A stretch of DNA of 64,000 nt from Beta vulgaris subsp. vulgaris (GCF_026745355.1 NC_079205.1:60006593-60070592), one strand, 5' to 3'; shown: positions 42,153-55,002, counted from the first letter of the stretch. Numbers and translations: made by a program. The notes: generated by a model from the letters alone, not told the origin.

Positions 42153-45146
42153 ATGGGCCTGTTGGAGAAGTTGTGGGATGATACTGTTGCTGGGCCTCAG
42201 CCCGATTACGGCCTTGGACGTCTCCGGAAATTCAATACTTTCAACGTTCGCCCTTCACCTTCTAAGGGTACTTTCGGCATTTTATCAAACTTTTCTCTCT
42301 CCTCCAACCATCAACATGCATCATTGTTAACAAAACAAAATTAAATTAATTTGTGTTCTATTAATTCATTAATTAATCTCGGAGCTAGTCTAATTAAGAC
42401 TTTGATTTTTTTAGGCTAACAGTTTTAGTTCAGTTTAACTTATTTCAGTTCAGTTTAATTAGAAAGAATGGAGTCAAACTGTCAGATAAGAAAATGAATT
42501 TGATTAGTTGAATATCCCTATTTTTGAACTTATTTTTAATTTAATTCAATTCTGTTCAATTTCGTCAATTTTAATTCAATTCGATTCGGTTAATTTTTGA
42601 AAAGCTAATCGTGTAGCAGATCTTCTAAAAAAAAAAAGTGTTGCTTCGGTTGACGGGATATTTCAACAAAACCCTTGTAAAATAAAGTTGGTCTTCTTAC
42701 TTTGTTAAGGGTCTCGCTTGAGAGAAAAGTGTCCTAACTTTCCTCATGTACTACGAACAAAAAATTCAGTTAATTTCAGTTCAGTTAATTTTCTCAGTTT
42801 AAAAGAACGGGGTCTAAGTATTAATAATATATTGTTGGTGTGGCATGGCAGAAATGGAGGGAGGAAATAATGGAAGATCATACGGTGGAGATGGAATATC
42901 AGGAGCGGATAATCAGGAGGAAATGAGAGTGACGAGAAAAATAATGATAGTGAAGCCACCGGGTTATAATCAGGGAGCTGGATCTGCACCGGCATCACCT
43001 GCGGGTACTACGCCACCGGCGTCGCCGTTTTCCGGTGAGTTTTTTTGGTTTTCTCTCTCCTATTTTTGTATGTGATTTTACTTGAATGTCCTTGTGTTGT
43101 GTATGATGTGCATGGTTTTTGTTTGTTTTCCAGTAAAGTTGGAGGAGTGAGTTTGGGATCTGGAAAATTCTGTAAGGGTAGTTTTGACATTTCGGTAGTG
43201 GATAGTGCTCGTACTGTTGCTCAACTGCTCACTCAGTCACTCACTATAATTTAATTATTTTGACTAGCCGTCGTTTGTTTTTCTAGTTAAGTACAGTTCG
43301 GTTAGTTTTTTCTCACAGTTTTAATTTAAAAATGCCGATCTTTTTCTTTAAGATAATTTGTTTGTTTTTTTTATTAGATGGTGTTAGGGTTAATGGAGTA
43401 TAAATTAACTACTTCTGTTTTATATTACTCATTTTACTTTTCAATTTACGGATTTTTAGGTAATTTTTGGAGAAGAAAGAGGTAGAGAGTAATGAGAAAA
43501 TAGACCCATATGAGAGGAGAGAGATAGGGAGAGTTTATTTCCAAAAAGAAAGTGTAGCAAGTAATGTAAAAATTCTTACAATAAAAAGTGTAGTGAATAT
43601 TATAAAATGGAGGAAGTAAATTCACCTGTTTGTGATATTCATAGTCCATGAATGTTAAATTTTATAACAGTAAAAAGATTAGGTGGACACTAAAATCATA
43701 AAGTCTAATAGAGATCATAGGTCTAATTTCTTCACCTTATTTTCAGTTCTTATGAAAAAAATAAATTTAAATAAAGTATAATAAATTTAGGACTCGTCCG
43801 TTGTCGTTTTCTGTTTCTAGTCTTCAATTTTTCTAAAAACAAAAAACAAAATATGCAAAGTTAAAAACATAGTTTTTTACTTTTCAAAATTACCATGTTT
43901 GATATAAGTATGACTAATTTTAAGTTTATTATCTTCTTATAGCATATGACTTTTATATTTATAAAACCAAAAATTGAAAACTTACAGTGATATCGAACAA
44001 GGCTTTATAAGTAATGATAAGTTTAGAAGAATCATTTTTGGCCCTTTTCTCTTACAAAAAAATATTGCACTGCTTATTAATCGGATTGATAAGAAGTGTT
44101 TTATATGGGTAGATAGTCCAAAGTGAGTTAGGTAGGATGTAACTTTCATCATTTACTTTTCTAAGACCCCTTCTCATACGGCATTAGTCACAACAACGTT
44201 AATAATAATGTCCAATTAATTACTTATTAAATGTTTGGTCATCCTAAAGACCTAACTTTGATGTAGACATGATCATTGATCATTATTCATTACTTACTGA
44301 AATGTACTTTCAATCTCATTGATTTTCACTAATATGAACTTATATGATTGTGTTAGCTAATAGTGTCATTCATCTCATTATGAAGATATCTTTCCTAATT
44401 CGACCTGAAAATAGAATGAAACATGCTTGGAAGTAGATTTAGGAAATTAGAATGAAATGAGACATGCTCGGAAGTACATTTAGGCTATAAAACACAATTT
44501 TTCGAGCTCGAAACTTAAAGTACTCTAAAAAATATAACTGATTATGACTTAGATGATTTGAGAGGTCTACATCTTTGAGTTTCCTTAAAAGATAAAAATA
44601 TATCTCTTTTGGTTTTTTGTCAAACATAATAAGGAACACGAGTTGTAGATATGAGAGGTTTACATCTTTGAGTTTCTTTAGAAGATAAAAATGCATCTCC
44701 TTTTTTGTTTTTTGTCACATAATAAGGAACACGAGTTGTAGATAAGACTTCTGAGTGTGGAATTTATTAGTATAAGATGAATCGATGACTATTAATTGAA
44801 AACAAACATATGGATCTGGTTAATTAACTACTTATAAGTTGTAAAGAAATGGACATAGTGTTGAATGTCAAAATACGTGAAAGTCAGTTACTAATAAGCT
44901 ATAGCTAGCAATGTGAAACTCTTTTCTAGTTATACTACTAATTCTAGCAATGTACCCCTTTTTCTTAGTGGATCTGATTCATGTTGGTTAATTGCAAAGA
45001 TCTACAAACTTAGCTTAATAAATGGTTATATAAATTGCTTGTTAGGAAGCAGATCAGGAGCATTCAGCTTTCGAAGGAGATCTATGTCAGATGCGAATGA
45101 GAAGGCAGCGAATGAGGGCAGAGCCGGAAGCTCTTCTCCTCCTTAG
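42153..45146 (+). CDS. DRM1-like: Dormancy-associated/auxin-repressed protein (DRM1/ARP family)
   Basis: Exons are 42153-42267, 42852-43034 and 45046-45146, all GT-AG with matching phase (1, 1), giving 132 residues. Exon 1 encodes MGLLEKLWDDTVAGPQPDYG followed by LGRLRK, the family N-terminal box. Exon 2 adds VTRKIMIVKPPGYNQ and a Pro/Ser/Thr-rich SPAGTTPPASPFSG. Exon 3 gives AFSFRRRSMSDANEKA, the C-terminal box. The protein is small and probably disordered, with no catalytic domain. Family members mark dormant buds and are repressed by auxin and sugars, but the molecular role is unknown. Intron 2 (2011 bp) holds a Stowaway MITE. A potential phosphorylation or 14-3-3-like RRRSMS motif lies in exon 3. 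Confidence 0.9.
43412..43616. mobile_element. Stowaway-like MITE in DRM1/ARP intron 2
   Basis: The left end CTTCTGTTTTATATTACTC and the right end TATTATAAAATGGAGGAAG are inverted copies flanked by TA (43410-43411, 43617-43618). The length is 205 bp. It lies about 380 bp after the exon 2 donor. Confidence 0.65.
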
Positions 45147-45866
45147 GATGTCTGATATCTAAGGCGGTAATAACGAGCTAAGGCTCGACTAATCTCCCAT
45201 ACTCAGAGAGCTTAAGTGATGGCGTTTCACACTTCACTAATGTCAGCCTTTGGCCTTTGCCCTTGTTCATGTATCATACTATGTATTAAGTGTATGGGCT
45301 CTTCTGCTCTTGAGTTTCTTGTGGGTTTTCATGTGATATGTAAGGTTTGCTACCTTGTAACATACGGCATAGGCCCGTAGCGTTTTGGTAGTTTGTGATA
45401 GAGTGTTGATGCTGGTGTCAATGTTACCATAATGTTTCTTTGCTTTACAGTGTTCCACTGTTTTTGAAGTTTTGTACTTCTTGTGACTTGTGAGTTATGA
45501 ATGAAAAACGAACATAGTTTGTTCTTGTACAGTTCTTGTTTGATCTTAACATGTGTGATTTGGAAAGAAAATCAGGCTTCACGTAGGAAATACTTCTACA
45601 TGAAGATTTAGAACTTTTTTTTAAAATGTAAGATGAAAAGTATTGGGAGATTTTCCGCATGAGGGGTTGCAACTTGCAAATACGTCGATAACAAGGATAG
45701 ATAACAAGGATAGAGTGTAAAGCTGAATTAGTTTAATACTACAATGTTCAATTATGAAAGATAAATTTACTAAATGATCAACATTTACGATCTAATTTGC
45801 TACTTTGTTAGCCTCATAGACCGCAAAGGTTTCTTTAATAGGATATTTCGTTTGTGAAGGATGCTA
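45147..45866 (+). other. 3' UTR and flank of the DRM1/ARP-like gene
   Basis: The 3' UTR probably runs to about 45500, with TTATGAATGAAAAACG near 45495 as a possible polyadenylation context. No other gene is seen. Confidence 0.45.
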
Positions 45867-46123
45867 CTCTCCATTTCATTTTGATCTACACACTTTGATA
45901 TTTTACACTATTCACAAATTTCACTTTGACCATCATTTGTGATTTATACGCGGATGAAAATATAGTCATGTGAGATCTTGTTAGATTCATTATAACATAT
46001 ATTTTATTAATATGTACTTTTTATAATTTTTACAAATACAAAATTAAAGATTTATGTCCTCTAAGTTTTACATTGACATGCGTAAAAAGTGTAAGTGTGT
46101 AGATTAAAATGAAACGAAGGGAG
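45867..46123. mobile_element. Stowaway-like MITE
   Basis: The left end CTCTCCATTTCATTTTGATC and the right end ATTAAAATGAAACGAAGGGAG are inverted copies flanked by TA (45865-45866, 46124-46125). The length is 257 bp. Confidence 0.75.
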
Positions 46124-46125
46124 TA

Positions 46126-46786
46126 CTTTAGAACATGGTTTACTAATAAAAGACTAATCAAAATATTTATTTTGATATATTTCTTGTGCGTATTTATAAC
46201 CACATAAAAGCATTTGAGTTCCCTTTTCTTTTCTTTTTCCTCCTAATTGAATTCCATGGTAAAATTACTAATTAGTTAGGCATCTTCAGTAGGTTTGATT
46301 TTTGTATAGTCTACAATAATATTATAAGGGAGAAAATGGCAAGTGTTATATACTTGAGTCTTATATGGTTTGTCATAATTTACAAAAATTTTAACCATAT
46401 TTTCCTCTTTGTAGTTCAATTTAGATTAAGTAGACGATTCAATTTGTGTCACAAGACTGAATTTTCTCACAACATGATCTTTGTGATCAATGTCTTTTTG
46501 GGAAAATTGATCCTTAGGGAATTTCTCAAATAAGAGGAGTTACTATAAAATTAGGTCAAACCTTAAAGATAACTTAAGAAGTTTCCCATAAGTTGTTGGC
46601 ATTCTTTGATGGAGAGAGGATTGACAAAATTAATGGATTGCCTTCTCAAATAAGCTCTTTATACTGTTTGCTAGGTAGCGTGTCAATAGAGTAGATTATT
46701 CCAAGACCGCTCCTAAATTCAGCATTTTGAATATAGCTGTTTGATATCTCTTGTAAAATGACAACCAAGGCCTGCCATAATTACAA
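46126..46786. other. Intergenic, no gene
   Basis: An ATG-started 65-residue frame (46336-46533) has low-complexity hydrophobic content and no recognisable motif. It is not called. Confidence 0.35.
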
Positions 46787-47178
46787 CTAGTTTTCTATGC
46801 ACGCGATGTGTTTGGGTTTATTCTTAATAAATTTCATCAAAATATAGTTGTAGAAGTGTGATTTGTAATTATTGTTATACAAACTACTGTAATCTATTAA
46901 GTTTTTAGAAATTGAGATAAACATTTAGATGTAAAGTTTTATAGTCAAATTAAATTTGTATTTTTTATTTATTGAGTAGCCATTTTTCTCATTATGTCAA
47001 GTTACTTTATTAATGCTTATTTAGTTTATTATTGAAAATTTTGACCCATCTTTAAATTAGGAAAGGATATAATTATACAAAATATAAATATCCAATTAAG
47101 TATATATATTTAGCTAAGGATAAAAAAGACATTGTATTGGGGGACACCATAGCTTCCCCTTGGCTTATATAATAGAGA
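46787..47178 (-). mobile_element. Short non-autonomous Helitron
   Basis: The minus-strand 5' end is TCTCTATTATATAAGCC after an A (47178 leftward). The 3' end has a GCGTGCATAG region and CTAG followed by T (46787). It shares its 5' terminus and the CACCATAGCT-like subterminal block with the copy at 35123-35435. Confidence 0.6.
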
Positions 47179-47642
47179 TATGAAGGTATCATTCAGCGTT
47201 GAATAAACTGGCCGGTGATGACAAATAGTAGAAGAAAGAAGATGAAGAATCAATTACAAGGGACAAGAGTGTAGCATTTAGATTGTTATGTACTCCATCA
47301 AAGAGACTTGAGGGTTGAGAGAGAAGTTTGTTAACAAATAACAATTCTTATAATCAAATTAGCCAAATGAAAGGAGGGTAAAAGAGTGTCAATATAGATT
47401 CTTGCTGAGGACATATTGCTCCAACTTTTTGTATGTGATTAGATGACTCACCATAAATGATCGTTTGGGCCTTCCCTTTAAATGTGTAATTGTCTAGTGG
47501 GCCCTAAGTGCTCCAACTTGTTTGTTCATAAGATGGCTCACCAAAAATAATCGTATGGGCCTCTAGTAGAAATGTGTATTTGTGTAAGGAGATACCTTTT
47601 ATGTTATTTTTCTTCATTCAATACATACATGTATACTGAAGT
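47179..47642. other. Intergenic, no gene
   Basis: A diverged direct repeat of about 110 bp is visible at about 47410-47580 (GATGACTCACC...AATAATCGT words). No coding sequence is supported. Confidence 0.35.
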
Positions 47643-47850
47643 ATGAGGGTGAAGGATAGCCTAATGGTTAGAGGCTTAGAGCTTTCCTCCGGATTCTTGG
47701 AGGTCCTAGGATCGATTACAAAAAAAATTCTCAATAAACCATTGATAAAAGAGTTGATAATATGTATTAAATTTTTGCTTGGATAAAATGTTTATACCGG
47801 TGGAAACCAAGTAAATAAGGAAAAGTTAAGGAAAAAAAAAGAAAACAATA
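47643..47850 (+). mobile_element. tRNA-derived SINE
   Basis: An A-box-like GATAGCCTAATGGTTAGAGG (47655-47674) is followed about 45 bases on by a B-box-like GGATCGATTAC (about 47709). The region ends in an A-rich tract near 47820-47845. The spacing suits an internal polymerase III promoter. The exact ends and duplication are not resolved. Confidence 0.55.
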
Positions 47851-49268
47851 AAAAGGTTAACTTAATTTTTTTAATCACACAATTATGATAGATATTAGAA
47901 TGAAAAATGTTGAATAAAATATGACAAATGTTATAAATGATATTTTTTATATGTATCTAATTTATTCCTAATTTCCAAGTCTTGTTTAACATTAACTTGC
48001 TATTATCACGAGGCTCAAGAATTAAGAGGGTAGAAATATTTCATATATTTTTTTTTGGGAAGGAAAATGCCTCCTTAATTACTCATTATTCTACTAAATA
48101 TAGGCTTGGGGTATTCAGCTATGTAAATAACTTTCTTCCCTTTGTAATACTTTTTTGAGCTAAACAACTATATTTCTTCTAATTCTTATAATTTTCTATT
48201 TCTCATAGAATTTTATGTCAGCCAAAGAAGTATAAATTGTACAAAAAAGTAGTAATTCGAACCTACAAGTCACAGCGCGTGTGTAATTCAACATGATGAT
48301 CAGATGATGATCACTAATAAGTTTATGTAGCATTGAATTAGGTAATTATCATAAAGACTTGGCTCAATTAGCTTCTCTTACCTAACATTCTAAAGGTATG
48401 AGGCTCATATCTTACCTTGTCAAGTGAGGATAATCGAGTGTGGGGATCTTGTTCCCCCCTCCTTCCCTCCCTCCCAACTTCGAGCTGTCTATCCTATTAA
48501 TATTAAACTAACAAGTCGTAAATTCAGACCCTCTTTAGTATTTACCATTGAACTAAAATTACAGTCTTACATAAGAAAGATTTTCCTAAGAGTGCCAAGA
48601 AAACAACAAAGGGGATAAAAGAAAACAAAGAAAAGAAAAGCCAAACAACACTTGTGAGTTGTGACTTGTACCAAAATGAGGAATCAAATCTACCTAGGGA
48701 CTCAGCTTGCCTTGCCTAAAAGAAGCACAAACTTCCTCGACAACAATGATCATACATACACCTCTTGCTCAGTTACTTCCTCTCATCTCCAAATTAATCA
48801 AAATCTTTGCTTCCACACGCAACCTACCGGACCCCTTTTCAAAGATCAAATGCTATACATCGTTCATGTTTCCCCTCCAAAATATTTTTACTTCTATGCA
48901 TCGCCATACATTAATCACTTTTTATCCATTAGTCAAAATTTTGTCATTGAAGAAGTAATTGCATACATGAAAATGTCCATGACTATTTTTTGGTGGGTGC
49001 ACGCTTCTAGGGTAGTACGCAAAGTTATAAATCATACCACCTTATTTTAGCTCCATTATTTTGACTTTTGAGTTATATATTTATATAATTTTAAAACTTG
49101 AACCACTTTATATTTTTTCTAAATAAAAAACTTATAAACACTTAATTTTTTCTTAAATAACCATTTTATATAGTTATATGACTATTTTTACATTACCACT
49201 AACTAGTGGATTTACTAAGAAAATATGAAATATTACATGTGAGAAGGATGTTAGATATATCTCAAAAT
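47851..49268. other. Intergenic, only weak open frames
   Basis: Frames at 48424-48618, 48661-49050 and 48707-48958 overlap each other and show no family motif. A tRNA-like segment around 48360-48420 is too weak to call. No gene is supported. Confidence 0.35.
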
Positions 49269-50297
49269 TAGGGGTGTTAATGAGTCAAGATAGCTCGCAA
49301 ACTATAAGAGCTCGGCTTGGTCAAAACTCGGCTCGAGAGGACTCGACTCGAGTTCGGGATATGGCTCGAGACCTTGACGAGCCGAGCTTGCACCTTTTTA
49401 TGTTCGGGTCGAAAGTTCGTGGATAAGCTCGAAAATGTTTTATATAGTTTTTATGTAAAATAGTAATGTCCCATATTGATAAAGAAAGTAAACACTAACC
49501 TTGTTTTCTCTATATAATCTTATTACCATTTACGTCTTTAACTCTACTTCTTGTTTGATTTGTGTTATTTTATAATGTTGGACCATATATGAAGTCCTCC
49601 ATTTGTAAATATAGAATTCATTCTTCTACTATAATTCAATAACTTACAAGTATGTATATACACAAATCTTGGAGAAACGAGCAATACTTGGCAGCAAGGC
49701 CACCAACATTTGCAAATAGTAGTATAATAGAACATGCAACAAATGCACCTCCTCTTGCTGTACAGAATTATTTTGTTCGGATTTTATAAATCCTGCATTG
49801 GAGAGGAAGCAAGAGAACATTACATTTGCAAATATAACTGTAAACGAGCATGCAGCAACTCCGCTCCTCTTAACTCTTGTTGTAGCGTCAATAGCGTAAT
49901 CTTCTGTTGGGATTTTAAAAATCACACATCGGAGAGGAAGTAAGAGTAATAAGGGAACTGATGTATTATAAAGGCTTGTATATAGTAGGGTGCAGTGTAT
50001 GGAATTATGGATGTTGGGCCTTGTATATTTAATGATGATTAACCTATCATCCATTTTTATCAAGAGTTTGACAAGATTTCATTAGATTGTACCTATATCA
50101 AAGCCTGGTGAATATGGGTTAAGTTAGAATTTTTTTTTATTAGTTAGAATTTTTTTTTATTGTTTTAAATTTCGAGTTCTCAAGCCGAGCATGAATCTTT
50201 GAGCTCAACGAGCTTCAAGCTTGAGCGAGCTCAACCTCAACCATTCTCGAGCGGAGCTTGGACATATTTGGTCTCGCTTTGGTTCGTTAACACCCTA
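49269..50297. mobile_element. Non-autonomous hAT-type element with 8-bp TSD
   Basis: It starts TAGGGGTGTTAATGAGTC and ends GTTCGTTAACACCCTA. The flanks are identical CTCAAAAT (49261-49268, 50298-50305). The outer arms are rich in GAGCTCG/CGAGCTC words in opposite orientations. The middle (about 49620-50100) has a diverged internal direct repeat with ACATTTGCAAATA words. No transposase is encoded. Confidence 0.75.
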
Positions 50298-50305
50298 CTC
50301 AAAAT

Positions 50306-50749
50306 ATATCTTTATAACTGTCAAATTGATTTTTAAAAATAATATTTATAAATAGATGATTGAAGATCAAATTTGTTCGTCAATTGACAAACATAAAAGT
50401 TAAAGTATTGCCGAAAGAAGAAAGTCTCTGTACAATTTTGTTTTAATATTCTTAAGGAAATACAGGGAACCTTTTGGTAAGAAGAAAGACCATATTGGAC
50501 CAGCACCTCTAACAGGTTAGCCAACCTAGCTACACAGGTTAACGCTTGAGATAGGGGGTATAAAGGAATCCCTACTCTCAAGCACAAGTATGTAATTAGG
50601 TTCGAATTTGTGACTTTAAAGTCACAAGGTGAGTTCCCCCACCACCTCCACCAAGCAACTGGTATTACAAAATGCTATATACTTGCAACGCTTTGCACCA
50701 TCCCTAATCTAAAACTATACTACATCTACCTTCCAAAAAATTGTTACAT
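50306..50749. other. Intergenic, no gene
   Basis: AT-rich sequence with no coding, RNA or repeat call. Confidence 0.35.
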
Positions 50750-51004
50750 ACTTCCTCTTTTTTTTTTTTTATCATTCTCACTTTTCTGTATGCGTCTCCC
50801 AACGCACTTCTTTGAACTTAAATATCTTTCATTATATATTAGTAAAAATTATAACGATTGAATATTAATAATGAACTAACTGAGACGAATCTAACAAGAC
50901 CCCACATGACTATATTTTTTCTTATAAATTGAATTTTTTTGAAAAGATTCTCTCTAAGTATGAATAGTGTCAAGATTCCAAATGAGAAAGATAAAAAAAC
51001 AGAA
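50750..51004. mobile_element. Stowaway-like MITE, degenerate
   Basis: The left end TACTTCCTCTTTTTTT and the complement of the right end TACTTCTGTTTTTTT are alike. The interior has the GAGACGAATCTAACAAGA block shared with other Stowaway copies in this window. Edges are approximate. Confidence 0.5.
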
Positions 51005-52193
51005 GTACTACTTACCTTTCCACTACCTAACGTGTTGGTCCAATTTTGTTGTTTTCTTCTCGCTTCTATGTTGCTTCACCAATGTAACCAAATTCGAAAC
51101 CTACCACATTTGAGTCCACTCCCATATAAAAGTTGGGCTTATACTTAACAAGTCTCATCTAAAACTTGTTATTAACAATATTTGACTTTGATCATAATAT
51201 AAGATTACTTTGGTTCGATCCTCAATATGAACTACTCAAGTAGTCATTTTCTCATCAAAATATAAGATTATCTTGATCCGATCCTCTATATAAACTACAA
51301 ATAATCATTTTCATTTACTTTGTTCGATCTACTCCAATCCAAACAAGTTTTGAATCTCGAAAACATGTTGATACTCCACTTGTTACCATAAAATAACCAC
51401 AAAATTGAAGTGTAATTACATTAAAAATTGTCTTTCGACGATGATTAACAATGATAAAAAAAAAAGTGAGTAAGGTAGAACCGCTGAGAATAAGAAATGT
51501 GTACGTACGTACATTACAATTACAACTACAACATAGAGGTACCAATACAATTTTATAAATATCAAAATGAAGTCAAATCTAGCGGTGAGTGATGCAAAGA
51601 GCAAGCAAGACATACAAATTGGATAAAATTGGGACATTTGAATTGACACTCACTACCAGTAGTAGACTAGAAGTAATAGTCTCCAGCAAATCTCTTGCAT
51701 TTAAAGTCGATATATGAGTGTTTAGCACGCAAATGTGCAACTCGATCACTACACACTCAAATACTATCAAATATCATATCCCTTTGTCATGCAAGCTAGT
51801 AAAAAAAGTTAAAAAACCCAAAACAATATATAATCCCCTTAACTTTGCATTAATAGACCTAGCTTCAACACTTCTTGTCAGTCTATTTATGATAATGCCA
51901 TAAAATAAAATAAAAATTGCTTTCTCTAGTATTGGGGTTCACTTGATTTCAATCTAATTTAACATCAGAAAGTTTATATCTATAATATTCTATGTGTTTT
52001 TTTTCTTGTCAATTTAAGCTAAGCTATATATTTATCAATTTATCCGTATTTTTATATCAATTTACGTAATATTTTTTATTAGCATTTAACTTTTCATATC
52101 ATCAGTTTATAAACATCATCATCAATTTAAAGATATTTTTCCAATCAGTTTATAGGCATAAATTATAGTTTATTGGTTTAAACCTGATATCAG
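51005..52193. other. Intergenic, no gene
   Basis: Several overlapping minus-strand frames at 51315-51770 are hydrophobic and unrecognisable. A short direct repeat (ATAAGATTA...TTGATCCGATCCTC) lies at about 51195-51310. No gene is supported. Confidence 0.35.
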
Positions 52194-52430
52194 CTAGAGA
52201 TAATCATGGGCCGGACCAGGCCTTAAAAAGTTGTCCATTGATCGGGCCGGGCCAAAATTTTGTGCCCAAAACCCGCTTTTTCGGGCCAAAATGAACGGGT
52301 TTCACGAGCCAAAAAAAAAATAGCCTAAAAAAGTTATTTTTGGTTTGCCCAAAGCAAAAAAAAATCACCGGCCGACCGCAGACCCAAAAATTCTGCCCCA
52401 AAACCGGACCGGGTCAAAATAATCAGCTAT
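52194..52430. mobile_element. GC-rich hAT-type MITE
   Basis: It starts TAGAGATAATCATGGGCCGG and ends with GGGTCAAAATAATCAGC. ATATCAGC flanks both sides within one or two bases. It is related to 5499-5762 and 59545-59845. Confidence 0.6.
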
Positions 52431-52784
52431 AATATCAGCCCATATTCCATAAGCATAAGCTCTCAATTATTATGCCATGACAATATCAATTTATATACTA
52501 CTAGTTCATTTCAATTAGTTTAATTTCATAATAATTTATTCAATTTAACTCACTTAAGTTTATTAAGACAAAAAGATCGGGACATAAGTCTTAGACAACC
52601 ATCTACCAAGTAGTACCAATGCTACCTACCTTGATAACCTAACTAGATTGGATAGTGTGTGATTATGTTAATTTGAAGGGAATGATGATGCATAGCATAG
52701 GACAGCAACATTAGCACGCGCCCTTAAAAGATTGGTCATTCCAAGACTCCATCCATACAATTTTAACTCTCTCTTTCTTCCTCC
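52431..52784 (+). promoter_or_regulatory. Upstream region of MIR164
   Basis: Intergenic DNA leading to a TATA box, CTATATAAAG, at 52785-52794. A CT-rich tract (CTCTCTCTTTCTTCCTCC) lies at about 52768-52784. The TATA box is about 60 bases before the hairpin, placing a start site near 52820. Confidence 0.55.
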
Positions 52785-52794
52785 CTATATAAAG
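52785..52794 (+). promoter_or_regulatory. TATA box of MIR164
   Basis: CTATATAAAG follows a CT-rich stretch and precedes the hairpin by about 60 bases, a typical core promoter position for a plant MIR gene. Confidence 0.6.
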
Positions 52795-52854
52795 GAGGTT
52801 CGTAACTTCTAAACTTGCATTGTCATATACAAAGTTCAGTTTCAGTTATCAAAC

Positions 52855-52968
52855 GAGTGAATGGCTCGTGCTGGAGAAGCAGGGCACGTGCAATCTCTTT
52901 GCTGTTTTCTAAACATAATTCATGAGTTTTGCACGTGCTCCCCTTCTCCAACATGAATCCTTTCACTC
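52855..52968 (+). ncRNA. MIR164: MIR164 precursor hairpin
   Basis: Bases 52872-52892 match the canonical miR164 exactly, beginning TGGAGAAGCAGGG and ending CACGTGCA, on the 5' arm. The 3' arm at 52930-52952 (TGCACGTGCTCCCCTTCTCC then AAC) pairs with it with few mismatches and would give the star strand. The stem extends outward, with GAGTGAA (from 52855) pairing with TTCACTC (52962-52968). The loop is about 37 bases. miR164 directs cleavage of mRNAs for the NAC factors CUC1/CUC2, NAC1 and ORE1, shaping organ boundaries, lateral roots and leaf ageing. Expression is not shown by the sequence, but the mature and star arms and a TATA box make a working locus likely. Confidence 0.96.
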
Positions 52969-55002
52969 TTCTTCTGCATGAATATATCATATATGTTCTT
53001 CAAGATAATGCATGGTAGAGTTCACAAACTCATGGAAACTACTGCTTTAATGAGGTTAATTTGGTAATTTTACTCTCTTTAAACTTTTGTTTTTCATATA
53101 TGCTAGCTAATAATTACACATACATTTTCTCCAAACAATAACACAAGTTTTTACATCTTTAAACATATGTTCTGCTTCTTTTTTCTTCTTCTTATTTTTA
53201 TATATGCTACATTTTCTCTCAACAAGTTTTTAACAATACACATTTTTAAGCTTTTCTTTTACCTTTTTCTTTTTCGATCCTTGATTTACTAAAGTATTCT
53301 CTAGGATAGTAAAATAACAACTTTACCTTAAGTGACTTTATAGTACGCCTTGTTCTTTTAGATTTATTTTCAATTTAGTTTTAGCCGGTCCAAAAGTAAC
53401 TAAACGTTCGTGATGTGAGAAAGACACCTATAGAGTAATTCTTTTATTATGAAGATGATTTTTGCAGAATTATCTCCACGCATAATTGACTTGTATTATT
53501 GCACTTTGTCCTCCCATTCTATCTCCTTTTTTTAGAGGAACTTTATCCAATGAATAGTATTTAGACTTTCAGGAATTGTAATTGCATTTTATCAATTGAG
53601 GGTTTTCTCCCTTTTTCGTAAAAATCAGGTGATTCCAAAATTGGTTTGCAAATAAGTACAATAGAACCAGTTCACAATAATAGCTAAGAATTAAGAAAGA
53701 CATTAATTAGCAAGACAATTATTTACATGAAAATTCAATTTTTATCCCTTGACGAATTACTAATCCCACAGAAGTTATTCTTCTGAACTTTTAATTAGAT
53801 AAGCAAAATAATGCAAAACACCCTTACAATAACAGAATAACTACATAAAATATCAAGTTTCATTGGAAATCCCAAACTAATAAATGATTGTTTTACCCAC
53901 TAGTGCACCCAATTCTGCTTATTTAGATATTCAATATAGAAGTATATGTTAAGTTAGGCTAAACTAAGCTAAGTTAAATAAAAATAATAGTGATTTCTAG
54001 GTGAAAAAGAACATACTCAGCTACTAAATGCATTTCATTTTTATTCGTTGTGCATGTTTGATTATTTTTCACAGTGATCAATGTACATCTATATTCAATA
54101 ATACTAAGATCAGTTTGCTAACACGCACAAAGATGTTAATTAATACATGCAAATTAAAGGTACGCACATACGACCATGGTCATATATTCAACTTAACTCA
54201 TGCAATTTATTAGCTTTATAGAGTAGATTAGACTACTCACTTGCTTCATTATTTATGTAAATTCATTTCTTATATCATCTTCTCCATACTTATGTTACAC
54301 CTTATTCAAACTGAAGTCAACTAGAAAGAAAAAGATTGATATAATGGATCGTCTCGTTCATTTAGGCTTATTTTCAGTTCAATTCAATTTCTCGCAATCT
54401 AAAAGAACGAGGAAATAAAGTGTCAAACTGAGCTACCCACTAGCGTCCAGTTTGGGTACAGGGAGGAAAAAGATTTCCACAACACTACCAAAGAAAGCAA
54501 TAAGGGTTAAAAAAAATTGAGAAAACATAGAAAGAGAAAAATAGATGGGAATGATGAGAGTGGCAGTGAAGTAGCAGAAGTATAGTAGATAACATCGTGA
54601 AGTACGGGGGAAAATCTGAAAAGCAAAAGAAAGTAAAAGGATTAAAATCTCTGCATTTTACAGAAGTAGAGTTACTGAGTTACTGTAGTATGTAGAAGTA
54701 ACCCAAAAGTGTCTGAAAGTGAACTATTTACGTAAGGTTGACGAGTGTTTGATTTGGCAGTCAAGCTACTTGCGCTAAGATAGCGGGGGACTTCTCAGTT
54801 CAGTCAGACTCAGACCTTCTGATCTGTTTAATTTGTTTTTACTGTTTCACTGTTCATTAGGTGATTCATTCAATTATTACCATAAATGGAAATTTATATT
54901 CAGTATTTTTCTAAGATGAAAGTTTCTTTATACTTACTCCAATTATATAAGATGAAAGTTTCTTTATACTTACTCGAATTATAGATGTTTATCAAAGTAA
55001 TA
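52969..55002. other. Region downstream of MIR164, no gene
   Basis: The first few hundred bases are presumably the rest of the primary transcript. A small hairpin with GTTCATTTAGGCTTATTTTC and TCTAAAAGAACGAGG at about 54350-54412 belongs to a short MITE-like family also seen near 42400, 57460 and 58380. No coding sequence is supported. Confidence 0.4.

Noticed and set aside
42852..43034. Independent small gene starting at the ATG at 42855
   Set aside because: It is exon 2 of the DRM1/ARP-like gene. Flanking splice sites and phase join it to exons at 42153 and 45046.
48661..49050. Frame of 129 residues and an overlapping 83-residue frame
   Set aside because: Two frames are open over the same bases without motifs and no plausible promoter or splice sites.
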